Below, in pieces: positions 51,427 through 61,346 of a stretch of DNA of 64,000 nucleotides (positions within the stretch are counted from its first letter, which is position 1; the number at the start of each line of letters is the position of its first letter). The stretch is from Phaeocystidibacter sp965659415. GTDB taxonomy: Bacteria > Bacteroidota > Bacteroidia > Flavobacteriales > Schleiferiaceae. The position numbers and the translations under genes were made by a program. The notes beneath the pieces were generated by a model, which saw only the letters and a program-made list of their open reading frames with translations, searched no databases and was not told the origin of the DNA. Location of the stretch: contig CBFHVA010000002.1 in the NCBI GenBank assembly GCA_965659415.1, forward strand, positions 1-64,000, given 5' to 3'.

Positions 51427-52941
51427 TTGGATTATACATCCACACAGATCATTCTTCTTTGGGCAGCATTTGCATTGGCTGCATTGGCCTCCTTCGGATA
51501 CTTCAATTCGTGGAAAGACCGCTGGCTGATGCTCATCTTATTCCTAAGCGGAATTTGCGTCTTTTCGTTTGCAGCACTCCTTGATCCCTTTCTCAATTTA
51601 TGGGATGAGCGGTTCCATGCTTTGGTGGCTAAGAATATGCTAGACCATCCACTGAAGCCCACCTTGTACGACGATCCTGTTCTGAATATGCCCTACGACC
51701 GTTGGGACCGGTTTCACATCTGGCTGCACAAGCAACCCCTTTTCTTATGGCAAATGGCACTCTCTTTTAAGGCATTTGGGGTTTCACTTTTTTCACTGAG
51801 ATTGCCAAGCGTACTCCTCGCCTCCACTCTTGTGCCCATCGCATATCGAGTGGGTAAACTCATCTGGAATAAGCGCGTAGGTTTCATCACGGCCATATTG
51901 GTATTGAGCAGTGTTTACCTCGTGGAACTCGTATCAGGGCGACAAGAGGTGGATCACAACGACGTTTCCTTTCTCGCTTACATCAGCTTGAGTATTTGGA
52001 GCTGGGTGGAGTATCAGTACAGTCAAAAGCGCTACTGGATAGTCCTCATCGGTATCTTCTCAGGCTTTGCCATCCTATGCAAATGGTTGGTAGGTCTATT
52101 GATTTATGCCGGATGGGGAATCATACGCATACAAGAGCGAAAGTTCAGTCCAAATCAAAACGGCGACATGCTTCTAGCTATGCTTTTCACAGCAATCATT
52201 GCCGTTCCATGGCAAATACTCATCGCATATTGGTATCCACAAGAAGCGGCCGCTGCACAAACCTATAACACACTCCACCTCTGGGAAGCCGTTGAAGGGC
52301 ATGGCGGTGGCGTGGCCTATCACATCCTTCGCTTTCCGGAACTTTTTGGTTGGATTTGCACCTTACTGGTTGTACCCGGGATATTGAGAGGTTGGCAATC
52401 CAAGTCATCGAGAAAGGCGACGTTGGCACTCGGTTCAATGATGATAATTGCTCTAGTATTCTACAGCCTGGCCGCAACCAAAATGCCTTCTTTCACCGTC
52501 ATCATTGCCTTGTCGGTTTTCGTGTTCACAGCTGTAATGCTCGATAGAATGATTGGCCTCTTGCCTGACAGACGTATTCAACCCATTGTGCTCACGCTGT
52601 TGCTCCTTGGCGCCTTCTTCGTGCGTTTCAATCGGGGGCAAATTGAAAGCAAACACGGGAATGGTCATTCTGAAATGATGGCACACAACACCCAAGTTTT
52701 CATAGGCCTAAATCTTCCGAAAGGAACAGTAATCTTCAATGTAAAAGGTCGCCATTACGTGGAGTGTATGTTTTTCACGGGTCACACGGCTTATAATTTC
52801 ATCCCTTCAAGAGAGCAAGTGGAATATCTTCAATCTCAAAATCGCGGAGTGGCCATATTCCGAACTGAAACGGAGGTACCTGACTATCTGATAGAGGAAG
52901 ATATCACCTGGATAGGTAAGGAGATTAGAGGGTATCCGTAA
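51427..52941 (+). CDS. GT39/ArnT-like membrane glycosyltransferase
   Basis: 504 residues with about 11-12 TM helices. The first large loop holds LWDERFHALVAKNML, the Asp-Glu catalytic motif of dolichyl- or undecaprenyl-phosphate-sugar transferases (PMT/ArnT, GT-C fold), followed by KQPLFLWQMALSFKAFG. It should move a sugar from a lipid carrier to an envelope acceptor on the periplasmic side. The start is TTG 51427, the only start codon after the in-frame TGA at 51418 that keeps TM1. Confidence 0.85.
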   Translation: MDYTSTQIILLWAAFALAALASFGYFNSWKDRWLMLILFLSGICVFSFAALLDPFLNLWDERFHALVAKNMLDHPLKPTLYDDPVLNMPYDRWDRFHIWLHKQPLFLWQMALSFKAFGVSLFSLRLPSVLLASTLVPIAYRVGKLIWNKRVGFITAILVLSSVYLVELVSGRQEVDHNDVSFLAYISLSIWSWVEYQYSQKRYWIVLIGIFSGFAILCKWLVGLLIYAGWGIIRIQERKFSPNQNGDMLLAMLFTAIIAVPWQILIAYWYPQEAAAAQTYNTLHLWEAVEGHGGGVAYHILRFPELFGWICTLLVVPGILRGWQSKSSRKATLALGSMMIIALVFYSLAATKMPSFTVIIALSVFVFTAVMLDRMIGLLPDRRIQPIVLTLLLLGAFFVRFNRGQIESKHGNGHSEMMAHNTQVFIGLNLPKGTVIFNVKGRHYVECMFFTGHTAYNFIPSREQVEYLQSQNRGVAIFRTETEVPDYLIEEDITWIGKEIRGYP

Positions 52942-52956
52942 CCTACCCAATAAAAA

Positions 52957-52984
52957 AAGGGCCCAGCTTACACTGCGCCCTTTC
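52957..52984. terminator. Terminator, probably bidirectional
   Basis: AAAGGGC(C)CAG pairs with CTG(C)GCCCTTT, with A-run before and TTTC after, between the convergent GT39 and RND genes. It could serve both. Confidence 0.7.
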
Positions 52985-53002
52985 TTCAAATCTTGCTTCT
53001 AC

Positions 53003-56000
53003 TTATTCAGCTGGATCTAAATCGAGCGTTTTGGTAGACTTCCCCTCTGTGAATCGGCGCTTACCACGTTCAATGAGATAGAACATAACCGGTACAATAA
53101 CCAAGGTTAGGAAGGTGGCAAACGACAATCCAAAGATCACGGTCCAAGACATCGGTCCCCAGAAAATTACGTTGTCGCCACCGAAATACACTTGCGGGTT
53201 GCTTTCAGTAATCAACGTAACAAAGTTGATGTTCATCCCTGTGGCCAATGGAATCAATCCCAATACGGTGGTTATGGCTGTAAGGAGTACCGGACGCAAA
53301 CGCGTTTTTCCCGCCTCCACAATCATGGCAAAGAGTTCTTCTCGAGGCAACAATTGATCATCAGCAATGCCGAGCGCTTTCTTTCTTCTAGACATGAGCT
53401 GTTTGGCATAATCGATCAATACAATCGCGTTGTTTACCACAATTCCGGCAAGCGAAATAATTCCGATCATCGTCATCATAATCACGAACTCCATTCGGAA
53501 GATCACCAAGCCCAACAATACACCAATCAAACTCAACAATACGGTTGTGAGAATGATAAACGGCGTACTGGCTGAGTTAAACTGCGCTACCAGAATCAAG
53601 AAGATCAGGAATACTGCGGCCATCAAAGCGCTAGTCAAGAAAGCCATTTGCTCGGCTTGTTCCTCTTGCTCTCCAGTAAACTTGAACTGAATGCCTCTAG
53701 GCAATTCGTAGTTCTCCAAAGACGCTTTAATCTTCTGTACAGTTTCAGTCGGGTTCGCATCCGTTTGAACATTGGAGTAAAGCGTAATCACTCTATCGAG
53801 GTCTTTTCTCTTCACCGATGAGAACGTACTCGACAAATTCGCCTCAGCTACCGCACTAATAGGAACTTGCTTAATTCGGCCTGAAGCAGGATCACGGAAA
53901 GTGATTCTTTGGTTGAGCAGGTCGTCAATATTGTGACGGTAATCATCACTAAATCTGAGATTAATCGGATAATCGTCTTCACCTTGTTTGAACCTCGACA
54001 CTTCTTTTCCGAATAGTGCCGTTCTCATGGCGTCGCCAATTTGAGCCGTGCTGATACCTAGCGTACGCGCTTTAACACGATCAATTATGATAGGCATTTC
54101 AGGCTTACCCGACTGCACATCAATCTGGAGTTCTTCAATTCCTTGAATCCCGCGCTCGTTGATAAATCGACGCATGTTCTCAGCTTCTTCCAACAATTGC
54201 CCGTAGTCTTCACCGCTAATTTCGATGTTAATCGGTGGGCCAGAAGGAGGCCCATCAGAGTTCTTATCCACGGCAATATTTACTCCTGGATAGTCTGAAA
54301 TAGCCTCGCGAATATTTTGAAGAACCGTAGAACTCGCTATTGGAGTACCTTCTGCATTTACACGTTCGGCAAACGGTCGGAAGGCTACCGTCACTTTAGC
54401 CTTATTTGGCGTTTTCGCCATCGAAGGACCTTGATTTGGATCAGATGTTCCTTCCCCAACCTGCGCAATAACCGATTCAACCATGTAATTGAAGTTGATG
54501 GTATCGCCGCCAACATACTTCGGATAGGTGTATCGATCTACCACCCTGAACACCTCTTGCTCAATTTTCAAAGCAACAGCGTTGGTCTCCGAGATATCAG
54601 TCCCAATGGGAAGTTCAGCATAAACGATGGCTTGCTGCGGCTGATTTTCCGGGAAGAACAATGTTTTTGGAGGGAAATTGGCCACCAAAATGAAGGAGAG
54701 AATCAACATTCCTACTGTTCCGAAGAAGAAGTAATAGGCATTTTTTCCACGCAAAGCCATACGAAGCAGACGTTCATATCTACGCTCCACACGTGGCAGG
54801 AAGGTCTTTTGGAATCGCTCCGTCATCGGCACTACAAAGTACACGTAGAACAAAATCGAAATCCCGGATACAATGGCCAAGTTACCGATTGCGCGAAGTG
54901 CTACCATAGGCGCCACCATGTGCAACAAATAGCCCAATACAACGCCACCCAATAACAACACAATGGCTCTGCGCAACCACTTTTTGGTATTCAGTTCAGC
55001 CTCTTCAATCTTCATCAATTTAGAAGTAAGCGCCGGGTTAATCACCAAAGCCACGAACAAGGAAGAGCCCAAAACGATGATAAGCGTAATTGGCAAATAC
55101 TTCATGAATTCACCAAAAATCCCTGGCCAAAAAGCCAAAGGAATAAAGGCCGCTAAGGTGGTTGCAGTTGAAGCGATAATAGCCAAGGCCACCTCACCAG
55201 CACCTTTCTTCGCAGCAGTGATTGGATCATATCCTTCATCCATCAATCGATAGATATTCTCTACCACCACAATACCGTTGTCCACCAACATACCCAAGGC
55301 CAGTACTAGCGCGAATAGTACAATAGTGTTCAGCGTAACTCCCATGGCGTTTAGAATGAAGAAACTCATCAACATCGACAATGGAATAGCAATTCCTACG
55401 AAAAGCGCGTTTCGCAAGCCGAGGAAGAACATGAGTACCACAACTACGAGCAAAACCCCGAGAATGATGCTGTTTTCCAAATCGTTCAGCTGGGTTTGGG
55501 TTTGATCACTTTGGTCGTTGGTAACCGTAATGCTCAACTCTTCAGGAAAGTAATTTTCCCTTGCCTCAGCCACAATGCGGTCGATTTTCTCAGAAACGAT
55601 AATTAGGTTTTCGCCGGAACGCTTCATGATATCGATCATCACTACAGGAGCGCCTCTTTCACGGGCGTAGCTTTCCTTTTCGACCTCCGTGAAGTAAACT
55701 TCGGCGATGTTCCGCAAGTAAACCACGTCGGCGTTTTCGTGCTTTACGATGATGTTAGCAATTTCCTCTACATCTTCAAATTCCCCTACAACGCGAACGT
55801 TTCTTCGGTAGCCATCTACGAGTAAATCGCCACCCGATATAGACACATTTTCATTGGCAATGGCACCTGCTACGTCTCCAAAGGACAGGTTTAGGGATTC
55901 CATGCGTTGCATGTCCAATTGGACAGCCACTTCCTTATCATCTACCCCGCGAATCTCTGCCTTAGAAATCTCTGGAAGTCCTTCAATTTCATCTTCTAGA

Positions 56001-56527
56001 TACTCGGCGTAGTCATTCAGCTGATCAATGGTAAACGGACCTGAGAGATTGATATTCCGAATCGGCATCAACTCGTTAAAGTTTAACTCAAACACATTCG
56101 GATCAGCCGGCAAATCCGTAGGAAAATCAGGATCTGATTTAGCCACATCCACTTTATCCTTCACCTTGCGCAAAGCTTCACTTGGCTCTACGGAAAAATC
56201 GAATTTAGCTTGGATGGTTGAATACCCTTGAACCGAAGTTGAATTGAGTTCATCGATGTTGGTCACACCATTGATTTCCTTCTCGATTGGACGAGAAATC
56301 AGCTTCTCGATATCGAGTGGTGAGTTTCCCGGGTAAGGGGTGCCCACATAAATCTCTGGAGTCACGATTTCAGGAAACGCTTCTGAAGGCATGGAGGTGT
56401 ATGCCAAGAGCCCAGAAACGAAAATGATAAAGGTGAGTACGAAGGCCGTCATGCGGTTGTTCACCGCGAAAGTCGACAGACCGAACTCCTTGATATCATC
56501 CGGATTAGTGTTGTGTAATTCTTCCAT
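53003..56527 (-). CDS. RND efflux transporter permease
   Basis: 1174 residues, 120-150 longer than AcrB. TM1 at about 25-45, two large periplasmic loops, the GxxLD-type NTIVLFALVLALGMLVDNGIVVVEN in TM4 and FVIMMTMIGIISLAGIVVNNAIVLID near TM10. In TM4 the AcrB pair Asp-Asp is Asp-Asn (VDNG), common in Bacteroidota. The extra length lies mostly in the middle (about 505-600), where two hydrophobic segments and a basic stretch follow TM6. It uses proton force to export small molecules with the adaptor and TolC encoded upstream; substrate unknown. Confidence 0.94.
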   Translation of the reverse strand: MEELHNTNPDDIKEFGLSTFAVNNRMTAFVLTFIIFVSGLLAYTSMPSEAFPEIVTPEIYVGTPYPGNSPLDIEKLISRPIEKEINGVTNIDELNSTSVQGYSTIQAKFDFSVEPSEALRKVKDKVDVAKSDPDFPTDLPADPNVFELNFNELMPIRNINLSGPFTIDQLNDYAEYLEDEIEGLPEISKAEIRGVDDKEVAVQLDMQRMESLNLSFGDVAGAIANENVSISGGDLLVDGYRRNVRVVGEFEDVEEIANIIVKHENADVVYLRNIAEVYFTEVEKESYARERGAPVVMIDIMKRSGENLIIVSEKIDRIVAEARENYFPEELSITVTNDQSDQTQTQLNDLENSIILGVLLVVVVLMFFLGLRNALFVGIAIPLSMLMSFFILNAMGVTLNTIVLFALVLALGMLVDNGIVVVENIYRLMDEGYDPITAAKKGAGEVALAIIASTATTLAAFIPLAFWPGIFGEFMKYLPITLIIVLGSSLFVALVINPALTSKLMKIEEAELNTKKWLRRAIVLLLGGVVLGYLLHMVAPMVALRAIGNLAIVSGISILFYVYFVVPMTERFQKTFLPRVERRYERLLRMALRGKNAYYFFFGTVGMLILSFILVANFPPKTLFFPENQPQQAIVYAELPIGTDISETNAVALKIEQEVFRVVDRYTYPKYVGGDTINFNYMVESVIAQVGEGTSDPNQGPSMAKTPNKAKVTVAFRPFAERVNAEGTPIASSTVLQNIREAISDYPGVNIAVDKNSDGPPSGPPINIEISGEDYGQLLEEAENMRRFINERGIQGIEELQIDVQSGKPEMPIIIDRVKARTLGISTAQIGDAMRTALFGKEVSRFKQGEDDYPINLRFSDDYRHNIDDLLNQRITFRDPASGRIKQVPISAVAEANLSSTFSSVKRKDLDRVITLYSNVQTDANPTETVQKIKASLENYELPRGIQFKFTGEQEEQAEQMAFLTSALMAAVFLIFLILVAQFNSASTPFIILTTVLLSLIGVLLGLVIFRMEFVIMMTMIGIISLAGIVVNNAIVLIDYAKQLMSRRKKALGIADDQLLPREELFAMIVEAGKTRLRPVLLTAITTVLGLIPLATGMNINFVTLITESNPQVYFGGDNVIFWGPMSWTVIFGLSFATFLTLVIVPVMFYLIERGKRRFTEGKSTKTLDLDPAE

Positions 56528-56554
56528 TAGGAATGTTGTCTTTTCAGATTGATC

Positions 56555-57691
56555 TTATTCCACAATGCGGATACGTTCTCCGTCTTGGATACTTCTTGCT
56601 CCACGGTCCACAATCAACTCACCACCTTCGAGTCCATTGCGCACCTCTGTTTCACCGTCGTACGATAGTCCTATGCCAAGGTAGGTGCGGTGCACTTGAC
56701 CAAGGTCGCCTTCCATTGGAGTAATGGTGTATACGAATGACCTTCCATTCTGATCCTGACCAATAAGGTGATTTGGAAGCACTACCGTTTTATCCACGCC
56801 GTAATCGCGAATGCGAACGGAAGCCATCATATTTGGCTTGAAAGATCCCGAGCCATTTTCAATGCCCACTTTAATTTTAAATGTGCGGTTATCTGGATTG
56901 ATAAACTGACCCACCTGGATAATCTTTCCCGTGATGGTGTCGCGCGTTGAGCGGAAATAAAGATTTACTTCTGATCCTGTTTCGACGCGGTTTACGTACG
57001 ACTCAGGCACATCGGCGGTTACGTAAACTTGCGACATATTAACAAGGCGAACGATAGGTGTACCTGGCGCGGCATATTCACCAACTTTCAAGAATACCTC
57101 ATCAACCACACCACCAAATGGAGCGGTCAAGTTAGCCATGCGAAGCTGGGCATTGAGCGTGGCCAAACGTGACTTTAAACTCTCGTAGTTGTTTTTCGCC
57201 TCTAGGTACTGCACCTCCGAACCGATGTTCTGATTCCACAAGCGCTCTTGCTTCTCATAAAGATTTTCGGCCAATTCAAGCGAAGTTTCAAGCTCGCTGA
57301 TGTTGTTCAGAATGATTTCGTCGTCGATTTCTAACAGCTTTTGGCCCGCACTTACGCGTTGACCTTCACGCACATTCACGCGTTCAATCATACCTGCCGA
57401 TTCGGCAAAGAGGGTTACGTTTCGATCCGCTTCAACCGATCCATAAACTTGGAAATAGTGATTAAAGGGCTGCACATTTACTTGATGAGTAGAAACGGTA
57501 GTGTACGACAATGAACTGTCGAGAACCGCAATTTGCTCTTGCACTTCAAGCATGCGCGCTTGAACGGTTGAACTCAAAACCGAAAGACTGTCGAGCTCTT
57601 CGCGAAGCTCCGCTAGGTTCTTGTTTTCCGGCTCTTCACATGAAATTGCGGCAATGGCCAGAAAGGGAAGGAAATACTTTACGGTTCTCAT
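56555..57691 (-). CDS. RND efflux periplasmic adaptor (membrane fusion protein), lipoprotein
   Basis: 378 residues. Lipobox signal MRTVKYFLPFLAIAAISC. A coiled-coil N-terminal hairpin (about 25-50 and 130-170), a lipoyl/barrel-sandwich half (VREGQRVSAGQKLLEID) and beta-barrel domains (VFLKVGEYAAPGTPIVRLVN) follow. It bridges the RND pump and the outer-membrane channel. It overlaps the tolC stop by 4 bp (57688-57691) and is 27 nt upstream of the pump gene. Confidence 0.94.
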   Translation of the reverse strand: MRTVKYFLPFLAIAAISCEEPENKNLAELREELDSLSVLSSTVQARMLEVQEQIAVLDSSLSYTTVSTHQVNVQPFNHYFQVYGSVEADRNVTLFAESAGMIERVNVREGQRVSAGQKLLEIDDEIILNNISELETSLELAENLYEKQERLWNQNIGSEVQYLEAKNNYESLKSRLATLNAQLRMANLTAPFGGVVDEVFLKVGEYAAPGTPIVRLVNMSQVYVTADVPESYVNRVETGSEVNLYFRSTRDTITGKIIQVGQFINPDNRTFKIKVGIENGSGSFKPNMMASVRIRDYGVDKTVVLPNHLIGQDQNGRSFVYTITPMEGDLGQVHRTYLGIGLSYDGETEVRNGLEGGELIVDRGARSIQDGERIRIVE

Positions 57692-59070
57692 TGTTGTGTT
57701 GTATTTGTAGTCGATTGATTCAAGTTAAACTTGCCCAATACTTTCTCGAGGGCAACTCGTTTATTTAGGGCATCTTGGCCAACAGAAATGGCATTTCGCA
57801 ATGCTTCTTGATACTGTCTTTCCGCAGTGGTAAACTCCAAACTTGAAGCTACACCCTCGCCGAACTTGATGGCGGTTCTATCGCGGATATCCTTGGCGAT
57901 TTGAGCATTCTGACGCTGAGCAAGATAGTTGTTCACGGCATAAGCATATTCCGCCTGCGCCAATTGAAAATCGAGTCTCAATCCATCGCTCAACTGCTCT
58001 TCCTGCACTCGAAGTTGCTCCAAGGCCACCTGAGCTTCTTGCACTTTCGCAAAACGTCCACTTCCTTGGAAGATATTCCAACGCAAACTCAACCCTATAT
58101 TCGAAGCCGGGAAACCAAATGAGGTTATATCATTAGGTGCATACAACTCACCAAAATCCGGACTCTGAAAGTTGTAATTGTATCTGTAAAAAGCGCTGAG
58201 TTTTGGCAACCACTGAACTTGTTCATTGCGCAGGCTCAGCTCCTGTCCACGAATTCCAGTTTGAAGTGTTCTGTAATCGATGTGTTCTGTTGGGTCAAAG
58301 GCTTCGTTCAGCAAATTCGAACCATCGGAAGCGATGAAGAGAAGGGCTTCAATGTCGTCAGTAAGCGTAATGGTTTCATTCACGGGGATACCCATTCGAA
58401 GCTTCAATATGGACCGAACCACTACTACTTGGCGCTGTAGGTAGTCTTCGTTTGCTCGCAAGTTCGTGAGCAAGAGATCTAGCTGATCCACATCTGATTG
58501 CTCAACGAATCCCGCTTCGAACAAACCTCGAGTGTCTGCAAGACTCTTTTCGATAAAGGTGATGTTCTCTTGAACGATTTCCAGAGAGCGTTCAGCCACC
58601 AAAACTCCATTGTAAGCCTCGGCAACCTCGGCTCGGGTATCGATTGCTGATTTCTCATAATCGTTCTCGGCATTCTGGCGAACCACTTCAGTAGCAACTA
58701 AGGCAACAATGTATGATCCATCAAAAATGAGCTGATCAACCGTCACCCCCGCTACGGAAGAATACTGGACACCAAATTGTAAAAATTGAGTTTGCCCGCC
58801 GAACTCTACCACTTGACCACCAATCTCTAAGTTGTTAATCAAATTCGCATCGATGTTCACATTGGGAAGGCCGAGGGCCACATTCTCCCAGATTACCGCT
58901 TTTGCACGACTTATCTCCAGCTCATTGTAGCGCATGCTATAGCCATTCTCCAGCGCATATAGCTCTGCAGCCTCTCGCGTGAAGGCGCGCTGTTCTTCCG
59001 TAGTAGGTTGCGCAATGACGGTCCCGAAGGAACAGAGCGCGAGTACTAGGTGGATTGTTCTTTTCATCAT
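57688..59070 (-). CDS. TolC-family outer-membrane channel
   Basis: About 460 residues from ATG 59070 (MMKRTIHLVLALCSFGTVIAQ is the signal peptide). Two similar halves of long helices with barrel strands, such as ALENGYSMRYNELEISRAKAVIWEN and LRNEQVQWLPKLSAFYRYNYNF, define the TolC/OEP family. A start at 59091 would overlap the tetR stop by 17 bp; the chosen ATG follows it by 4 nt. Confidence 0.92.
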   Translation of the reverse strand: MMKRTIHLVLALCSFGTVIAQPTTEEQRAFTREAAELYALENGYSMRYNELEISRAKAVIWENVALGLPNVNIDANLINNLEIGGQVVEFGGQTQFLQFGVQYSSVAGVTVDQLIFDGSYIVALVATEVVRQNAENDYEKSAIDTRAEVAEAYNGVLVAERSLEIVQENITFIEKSLADTRGLFEAGFVEQSDVDQLDLLLTNLRANEDYLQRQVVVVRSILKLRMGIPVNETITLTDDIEALLFIASDGSNLLNEAFDPTEHIDYRTLQTGIRGQELSLRNEQVQWLPKLSAFYRYNYNFQSPDFGELYAPNDITSFGFPASNIGLSLRWNIFQGSGRFAKVQEAQVALEQLRVQEEQLSDGLRLDFQLAQAEYAYAVNNYLAQRQNAQIAKDIRDRTAIKFGEGVASSLEFTTAERQYQEALRNAISVGQDALNKRVALEKVLGKFNLNQSTTNTTQQ

Positions 59071-59074
59071 GGGT

Positions 59075-59686
59075 TTATAGTTTCTGTTCAAGTCTTTTCT
59101 CTAAGTGCTTCCGCCCTTCATCCGATACAATACCACGCAGGTGATACTCAAAGTGAGTACGCATGAATTTCGGGTTCTCACAAAGGGTTTCAGGTACGAT
59201 ATCAACATCATGCATCGCCACAAACTGGGCGAAGTACAAATAACTGATCATCTCAATGTCGATGTCGCTCCGATACATTCCTTGTTCCTTCCCTTTCTTC
59301 AAATTATTGCGGGTTTGGTCCATGATCATCTCTTCCTGATGATCGGACAGCCACTTCCAAGTAGCTGGATAGTATTTCTTCAATTGAAATTCAATGGCTG
59401 GGTGCTGCGACTTCATCACCTCCGAAATGGAGGAGTCGATGCCAAAGATCTCGTCAATCGCATTTTCATTCGTGTCGGCGATATCAGATATAACTGCTGA
59501 TACCTCCGTGAAGGTGTTCTTCACGCATCGGTCAACCAATTCCGCTTTATTCGAAACATACTTGTACAACGTCTTCTTGCTTACCGCAAGCTCCCGTGCC
59601 ACATCATCCATCGTGACGCTTCGGATGCCGTATTTCAAAAACAACTCCGTTGCTCCGTTGAGGATATTTCTCTCTTGTTGCTCCAT
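59075..59686 (-). CDS. TetR/AcrR family regulator, first gene of the efflux operon
   Basis: 203 residues from ATG 59686. N-terminal HTH (ILNGATELFLKYGIRSVTMDDVARELAVSKKTLYKYVSNKAELV) and a variable ligand domain (about 60-200). It leads the operon tetR-tolC-adaptor-pump, with the next start 4 nt after its stop, so it is likely an autorepressor. A TATTTTCG -7-like box lies just upstream. The longer frame to 59710 adds only MYPIFAGN and would start before the promoter. Confidence 0.92.
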   Translation of the reverse strand: MEQQERNILNGATELFLKYGIRSVTMDDVARELAVSKKTLYKYVSNKAELVDRCVKNTFTEVSAVISDIADTNENAIDEIFGIDSSISEVMKSQHPAIEFQLKKYYPATWKWLSDHQEEMIMDQTRNNLKKGKEQGMYRSDIDIEMISYLYFAQFVAMHDVDIVPETLCENPKFMRTHFEYHLRGIVSDEGRKHLEKRLEQKL

Positions 59687-59848
59687 ATTGCCGGCGAAAA
59701 TAGGATACATTTTTTACACGGAAACGTTTTTTGGTAAAAATGTTTCTTGAGGCTCCAGCCTGATTCACAAAGGATTTCGAGTCTCAGACACCCGTAGAAT
59801 CACAAAAAATTGCACTTTTGCACCGCTAGAATTACGGAACAAACAGAC

Positions 59849-61282
59849 ATGCAAATAGCAACAGTAAAAGAATGCCTCACAAAATTGCCGGCAGGCGCAG
59901 AGGTAACGGTTAGAGGATGGGTACGAACATTCAGGTCGAATCGCTTCATTGCCCTAAATGACGGCAGTATTGTAGCCAATCTACAATGCGTGGTTGATTT
60001 TGAATCTGCCGATGAAGATCTTCTGAAACGCATCAATACCGGTGCATGCATTTCCGTTAGTGGTGATTTAGTAAGCAGTCAAGGCAAAGGTCAAAATGTA
60101 GAAATTCAATCGAAGTCCATTGAGATTTTGGGTGATGCTAATGCCGATGAGTATCCCCTTCAACCTAAAAAGCACTCCTTAGAATTTTTAAGGGACATTG
60201 CCCACTTACGCATGCGCACCGCTACGATCAGCTCTGTAATGCGCATTCGTCACGCGGCCTCATTTGCCATTCACAAGTACTTCCACGAACGCGGTTTCTT
60301 TAACCTCCACACACCAATCATTACTGGTTCTGATGCTGAAGGGGCTGGCGAAATGTTCCGTGTATCTACCCTCGATGCGAAAAATCCACCATTGAACGAA
60401 GAAGGCGAAGTGGATTTCAAACAAGACTTCTTTGAGCGCGAAACCAACCTTACCGTAAGTGGTCAGCTTGAAGCTGAATTAGGCGCTATGGGGCTATCCA
60501 AGGTTTATACCTTTGGTCCGACTTTCCGTGCCGAAAACTCCAACACCTCCCGTCACCTTGCGGAGTTTTGGATGATTGAGCCTGAGGTAGCTTTTGCCGA
60601 CCTCGACGATAACATGGACCTCTCTGAAGACTTCTTGAAATACGTAATTCAATATGTATTGGACAATTGTGTAGAGGACCTGGAAGTGCTCGATAAGCGC
60701 TTCGAAGATGAAGAGAAAACCAAGCCTCAGCATTTACGCGCTGAACAAGGCCTCATTGAGCGTTTGAAGTTTGTGGTAGAGAACAACTTCATCCGTTTGA
60801 GTTATACGGAAGCTATCGAAATCCTTAGAAACTCCAAGCCTAATAAGAAGGGCAAGTTTAAATATCGCATCGACGATTGGGGAGCTGATTTGCAAAGCGA
60901 ACACGAGCGATTCCTCGTTGAAAAGCACTTTAAGAGTCCAGTGATTTTATTCGATTATCCCGCCACGATCAAAGCATTCTATATGCGCTTGAACGAGGAT
61001 GAGAAAACGGTACGCGCCATGGATGTCCTCTTCCCAGGCATCGGTGAAATCGTGGGAGGATCACAGCGTGAAGAGCGACATGACGTGCTCGTTGAAAAGA
61101 TGAAAGCCATGGGCATCGAAGAAGAAGAATTGTGGTGGTATTTGGATACCCGCAAATTCGGAACGTGTGTGCACAGTGGTTTTGGTCTAGGGTTCGAAAG
61201 ACTGGTGCAGTTCGTAACAGGTATGGGTAACATCCGCGATGTAATTCCTTTCCCCAGAACTCCGGGGCGCGCTGAATTCTAA
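59849..61282 (+). CDS. asnS: Asparaginyl-tRNA synthetase
   Basis: 477 residues, from ATG 59849. The OB-fold anticodon domain (VTVRGWVRTFRSNRFIALNDGS) precedes the class II catalytic core with motif 2 (GPTFRAENSNTSRHLAEFWMIEPE) and motif 3 (GFGLGFERLVQFVTGMGNIRDVIPFPRTPGRAEF). It charges tRNA-Asn with Asn. A longer frame starting at 59810 is less likely, since family members begin at about MQIATVKE. The divergent neighbour is the tetR gene. Confidence 0.97.
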   Translation: MQIATVKECLTKLPAGAEVTVRGWVRTFRSNRFIALNDGSIVANLQCVVDFESADEDLLKRINTGACISVSGDLVSSQGKGQNVEIQSKSIEILGDANADEYPLQPKKHSLEFLRDIAHLRMRTATISSVMRIRHAASFAIHKYFHERGFFNLHTPIITGSDAEGAGEMFRVSTLDAKNPPLNEEGEVDFKQDFFERETNLTVSGQLEAELGAMGLSKVYTFGPTFRAENSNTSRHLAEFWMIEPEVAFADLDDNMDLSEDFLKYVIQYVLDNCVEDLEVLDKRFEDEEKTKPQHLRAEQGLIERLKFVVENNFIRLSYTEAIEILRNSKPNKKGKFKYRIDDWGADLQSEHERFLVEKHFKSPVILFDYPATIKAFYMRLNEDEKTVRAMDVLFPGIGEIVGGSQREERHDVLVEKMKAMGIEEEELWWYLDTRKFGTCVHSGFGLGFERLVQFVTGMGNIRDVIPFPRTPGRAEF

Positions 61283-61346
61283 AGCATTTTTTGCACCTTT
61301 GATTTACAAGCCAGCACTTTGGCCTAAGGTTTGTTAATCGGCGAAT

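Noticed and set aside
54317..54955. 212-residue plus-strand frame
   Set aside because: Antisense to the RND pump gene, rich in His/Arg/Cys with no family resemblance; a shadow frame.
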